A stretch of 64,000 nt of DNA from Alphaproteobacteria bacterium AO1-B (GTDB lineage Bacteria; Pseudomonadota; Alphaproteobacteria; Rhizobiales; Stappiaceae): assembly GCA_001890945.1 (NCBI GenBank), contig MLAX01000004.1:62001-126000 (forward strand), written 5' to 3'. The notes below the pieces were generated by a model, which made no database searches, was not told where the DNA came from, and saw only the letters and a program-made list of their open reading frames with translations. The translations under genes and the position numbers were made by a program. Below, one piece after another: positions 61,285 through 64,000 of this stretch (the stretch's first letter is position 1; the number at the start of each line of letters is the position of its first letter).

Positions 61285-62046
61285 GGGGTCTAGTAGTGGC
61301 AGGCTGGTAATGGCTGCAATGGCGATGAGCAGGTTTGCGATCCATCTGTATGTCCACTGATTTGAACCGGTAAAGCCCTTGGACCCGAGATAAAGCGCAA
61401 TTCCGTATACCGGTATGGCGAGGACGAGAAGCCGGGCGACCTCAACCGTGAAAAATCCATTCAGTATGTAGGCGACAAATGTTCCTATGCTTGCCAGCGG
61501 GAAAAACATAATGAGGTTGGCGCGGATGACTGGTGTGTCGTTCCTGCCGGAAAGCCAGAAAGCAGCAACCGGCGGTGCAGAGACTTGTGAGACACCGCCC
61601 AGAACTCCGGACACTGCTCCAACGCCAAATGAAACCTGAGGTGTTGGGTGTTTCTGATAGCGCCAACCGGACACCACGAGCGCCAGGGTGCCTGCGACGA
61701 CAGCACTTATTATCCAACGCAAGGTCAATACATCCATAGTCGCCAGAAGCCACGCTCCGGCATGGACAAATAGGACAGATCCAATCACTGCAGGAAGCAC
61801 CGTCGACCAGTCACACAAATGGATCGCCCGGCGGACCAGAGGTAAGGAGACGATGCTGTCGATAAAGAGAAATGTGGCGGCAGCCGTTGAGGGGAGCATC
61901 ACACTTGCGGCGACCGGCATGAAAATCATTCCTGCGCCAAATCCTGCAAAGCCTCGGATATACCCGGAAACAAACAGGATCACCGCCAGCAAAACCAGCA
62001 ACTGCGGGGAAAAAGACGCCAGAATGTCGAACATGCAATCTCGCAA
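61273..62046 (-). CDS. TauE/SafE family permease (second)
   Basis: A 257-residue membrane protein with about eight helices. The first repeat has [23 protein letters not shown] (about 26-48) and the second has [20 protein letters not shown]. Compared with the member at 34194 it is clearly different in sequence. TauE-type permeases export sulfite or organic sulfonates. An ATG four codons in (62034) is a possible start. It is divergent from ruvC. Confidence 0.87.
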   Translation of the reverse strand: MRDCMFDILASFSPQLLVLLAVILFVSGYIRGFAGFGAGMIFMPVAASVMLPSTAAATFLFIDSIVSLPLVRRAIHLCDWSTVLPAVIGSVLFVHAGAWLLATMDVLTLRWIISAVVAGTLALVVSGWRYQKHPTPQVSFGVGAVSGVLGGVSQVSAPPVAAFWLSGRNDTPVIRANLIMFFPLASIGTFVAYILNGFFTVEVARLLVLAIPVYGIALYLGSKGFTGSNQWTYRWIANLLIAIAAITSLPLLDPLLR

Positions 62047-62129
62047 TTTGCGGAAAGGCGCTGTGGGAAATGTTCGTAAGCAGCGCTTTAGCTGGCGTCA
62101 ATGGGCAAGTTTTGTTACCGATTTGTTCC

Positions 62130-62645
62130 ATGACACATGCGATTCGATTGCTGGGCATTGACCCCGGCCTCCGGCGGACCGGGTGGGGCATGATCGAGGC
62201 GGCTGGAAACCGGCTCTCCTTCATTGCCTCAGGGACGGTGACTTCCGACAACAAGAAGAGCCTAGCAGAGCGCCTGGTCGAGTTGCATGACGGGTTGACC
62301 GCTGTTGTGCGTCAGCACAATCCGGCAGAGGCCGCCGTCGAGCACACCTTTGTCAACAAGGATGCAGGGGCAACCCTGAAGCTTGGTCAAGCGCGCGGCG
62401 TGGCGCTTCTTGTTCCTTCGCTGGCCGGGCTATCGGTCGCGGAATATGCTCCAAACCTGGTGAAGAAAACCGTGGTCGGGACCGGGCATGCGGAAAAAGA
62501 ACAGATCCGGGCTATGGTGAAGGTCTTGATGCCACGGGCGACCTTCAATTCAGATGACGCAGCAGATGCACTTGCGATTGCCATCTGTCATGCCCAGCAC
62601 CGGGCGAGCACGGCTGCGCAACTCAAAGCCTTGGGGGCCGCATGA
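62130..62645 (+). CDS. ruvC: Holliday junction endodeoxyribonuclease RuvC
   Basis: A 171-residue RuvC. Catalytic acids are in [14 protein letters not shown] (Asp near residue 10), AAVEHTFVN (Glu) and [16 protein letters not shown] (two Asp). It cuts Holliday junctions in the RuvAB-bound complex. The ATG at 62130 is chosen, because the family begins a few residues before the GIDPG motif; an upstream GTG at 62070 adds 20 unlikely residues. It overlaps ruvA by four bases. Confidence 0.95.
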   Translation: MTHAIRLLGIDPGLRRTGWGMIEAAGNRLSFIASGTVTSDNKKSLAERLVELHDGLTAVVRQHNPAEAAVEHTFVNKDAGATLKLGQARGVALLVPSLAGLSVAEYAPNLVKKTVVGTGHAEKEQIRAMVKVLMPRATFNSDDAADALAIAICHAQHRASTAAQLKALGAA

Positions 62646-63259
62646 TCGGGAAACTGAAGGGAACAATCGACAGTTATGGAGAGGATCACGTTATCCTTGA
62701 TGTTCATGGCGTGGGGTACCAGGTGCATTGCCCGTCCCGGATATTGCAAGCGCTGCCGCGGGCTGGGGAAGCCGCCGTTCTGTTTATCGAGACAATCGTG
62801 CGCGAAGACATGATCCGCCTTTATGGATTTGCAGCGGAAGCCGAGCGGGAATGGTTCCGTATCCTGATGACGGTGCAGGGCGTTGGAGCAAAGGTGGCGC
62901 TGGGCATACTCGGGATTTTAAAGGCAAGCGAAGTTGCCAATGCCATCGCGCTGGGCGACAAGGCCACGATCTCGCGTGCGCCAGGTGTGGGCAAGCGGGT
63001 CGCAGAGCGGATCCTCAGCGAGCTGAAAGACAAGGCGCCCGGCCTTGCGAGCATTGATCAAGATACGATTGCTGTCTCTCAGACGGTGGCGGACAATGTC
63101 GCGGCTCGTCCGGTAGCAGAGGCCGTATCGGCCTTGACAAATCTTGGTTATGGGCAACCTCAAGCAAGTGCCGCTGTTGCCAAGGCGATGCAGGCTGCGG
63201 GCGAAGATGCGACAACGGAAACCTTGATACGTCTTGGGCTGAAGGAGCTCGCGGGATGA
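62642..63259 (+). CDS. ruvA: Holliday junction DNA helicase subunit RuvA
   Basis: A 205-residue RuvA. The OB-fold begins [30 protein letters not shown], and the helix-hairpin-helix motifs are [18 protein letters not shown] and [19 protein letters not shown]. The C-terminal domain III binds RuvB. RuvA holds four-way junctions and directs RuvB motors. It begins within the ruvC stop (ATGA) and ends within the next small ORF, so the genes are coupled. Confidence 0.96.
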   Translation: MIGKLKGTIDSYGEDHVILDVHGVGYQVHCPSRILQALPRAGEAAVLFIETIVREDMIRLYGFAAEAEREWFRILMTVQGVGAKVALGILGILKASEVANAIALGDKATISRAPGVGKRVAERILSELKDKAPGLASIDQDTIAVSQTVADNVAARPVAEAVSALTNLGYGQPQASAAVAKAMQAAGEDATTETLIRLGLKELAG

Positions 63260-63501
63260 TTGTTTTTACCTATGCCGTTATTGCGATTTCTTTCGTCGTG
63301 CTTGGGATCGGCGGGGTCATGTATCTGGACCATCGGTTTTCTCTGACGGTTGGTGATCGGCCGTTTGCGATCAAGGGGCGCCGGATCGAGACCGATGATC
63401 CTTTTGTCCGGAAACAGTTCCGGAAATTCTATGCTATCCGGGTCGCCTACTCTCTGTTCCTACTCGTCTTGTTGTTCGTGGTGGTCAGCCATGTCGGATG
63501 A
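63256..63501 (+). CDS. small two-helix membrane protein between ruvA and ruvB
   Basis: An 81-residue protein with two hydrophobic helices, about residues 3-23 ([20 protein letters not shown]) and 62-79 ([19 protein letters not shown]), and a charged middle. It starts in a four-base overlap with the ruvA stop and ends 11 bases past the ruvB start, so it is tightly coupled. It matches no family I know. It could help link repair to the membrane or be incidental. I judge it real because of the coupling and its codon use. Confidence 0.7.
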   Translation: MIVFTYAVIAISFVVLGIGGVMYLDHRFSLTVGDRPFAIKGRRIETDDPFVRKQFRKFYAIRVAYSLFLLVLLFVVVSHVG

Positions 63502-64000
63502 CCAGCGCATCGTCTCTCCGGAAATCCGGGGCGATGAGATCGACAGCACAATGCGCCCGCAAGCGCTTGATGACTTTGTCGGCCAGGCGCAAGCCCGTGC
63601 GAATCTGAAGGTCTTCATTGGTGCGGCCAAGGCGCGTGGGGAAGCGCTGGACCACGTCTTGTTCGTCGGGCCTCCCGGGCTCGGAAAAACAACCCTTGCG
63701 CAGATCATGGCGCGCGAACTTGGCGTGAACTTCCGGGCGACTTCCGGCCCGGTCATTGCCAAGGCGGGTGACCTGGCAGCTCTGCTGACAAATCTGGAAG
63801 AGCGCGACGTTCTCTTTATTGACGAGATCCATCGACTCAATCCGGCCGTTGAGGAAGTCCTTTATCCTGCAATGGAAGACTATCAGCTGGATCTGATCAT
63901 CGGAGAGGGGCCAGCCGCACGCTCAGTAAAGATTGATCTTGCGAAATTCACACTGGTTGCAGCCACCACACGTCTGGGACTTCTCACAACGCCTCTGCGC
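63491..64000 (+). CDS. ruvB: Holliday junction ATPase RuvB, 5' part (cut by window end)
   Basis: The ATG at 63491 begins the reading frame [20 protein letters not shown], and the open frame runs off the window at 170 codons. Visible blocks are [11 protein letters not shown], Walker [10 protein letters not shown], the Walker B DEIHRLNP and the sensor ATTRLG. RuvB is the AAA+ hexamer that drives branch migration with RuvA. It overlaps the small membrane ORF by 11 bases. A normal RuvB is about 345 residues, so roughly half is missing here. Confidence 0.95.
   Translation, partial: MSDDQRIVSPEIRGDEIDSTMRPQALDDFVGQAQARANLKVFIGAAKARGEALDHVLFVGPPGLGKTTLAQIMARELGVNFRATSGPVIAKAGDLAALLTNLEERDVLFIDEIHRLNPAVEEVLYPAMEDYQLDLIIGEGPAARSVKIDLAKFTLVAATTRLGLLTTPLR

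Noticed and set aside
1-64000. CRISPR arrays, insertion sequences, prophage or plasmid functions
   Set aside because: I looked for regularly spaced direct repeats, transposase, integrase, phage or partition genes and saw none.

Overview
The window looks like chromosomal core DNA from an alphaproteobacterium of the order Hyphomicrobiales (Rhizobiales). Marine Stappiaceae such as Roseibium/Labrenzia are my best guess; this rests on gene content and order, not on a database search. Supporting markers are CpdR, GapR, TrcR (DUF1013), DUF1465, DUF1192, DUF1036 and DUF1244 proteins, a 41-residue zinc-free L36, the small aa3-oxidase subunit IV, a three-gene PntAA/PntAB/PntB transhydrogenase, and 6S RNA between zapA and the 5-formyl-THF cyclo-ligase gene. 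I see no integrase, transposase, phage gene or CRISPR array.

Layout. 0-3.8 kb: the tail of a probable bufferin-type cluster (DUF2063 + DoxX), a threonine aldolase, an Hsp20 gene with a heat-shock-like promoter and ROSE-like leader, and a small secreted basic protein. 3.8-9.9 kb: two alpha/beta hydrolases, hisN, an N-formylglutamate amidohydrolase, cpdR, tRNA-Val(GAC), rpmJ and a TPR protein, with a probable trans-acting sRNA between hisN and the amidohydrolase. 9.9-17.5 kb: pyk, DUF1036, a second amidohydrolase, DUF1244, gapR, a DUF882 murein-peptidase-like protein and a sigma-54 response regulator. 17.7-26 kb: an M3 peptidase, a haem-dependent N-demethylase-like protein, an ABC1/UbiB kinase-like protein, the COX IV + pnt operon and rluA. 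26-32.4 kb: a flavodoxin-fold oxidoreductase, a TPR lipoprotein, rpsU, a MATE exporter, purEK and two YdcH-family proteins. 32.5-38.5 kb: an acyl-CoA synthetase, a TauE exporter, prpE, an SDR and a secreted beta protein. 38.5-44.7 kb: an ABC exporter, rpmE, DUF1465, a second sRNA candidate, DUF1192, a quinone oxidoreductase, trcR and a GFA protein. 44.7-50.3 kb: a MotA/OmpA-like two-gene motor, suhB, efp, a Sel1 protein and a ThiE-like protein. 50.4-57.2 kb: glycolytic genes fba, pgk, gap and tkt with a VOC and a LysE gene. 57.6-64 kb: DUF4164, zapA, 6S RNA, 5-formyl-THF cyclo-ligase, a YmdB-like protein, yebC, a MazG-like protein, a TauE gene and ruvC-ruvA-(small membrane ORF)-ruvB, the last cut by the window end.

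How the genes work together. Lower glycolysis (fba, gap, pgk, pyk) and transketolase feed central carbon flow; PntAA/AB/B links NADPH to the proton gradient; prpE and the acyl-CoA synthetase activate short acids. CpdR, GapR, TrcR and ZapA are cell-cycle functions, and a CtrA-like box lies upstream of the DUF882 gene. The most promising unexplained items are the MotA/OmpA-like motor pair, two orphan-terminator sRNA candidates with exposed CCUCC-type motifs, the bufferin-like genes at the left edge, and the small membrane ORF wedged between ruvA and ruvB. No complete new multi-gene system is obvious. Most of the window is ordinary housekeeping sequence.
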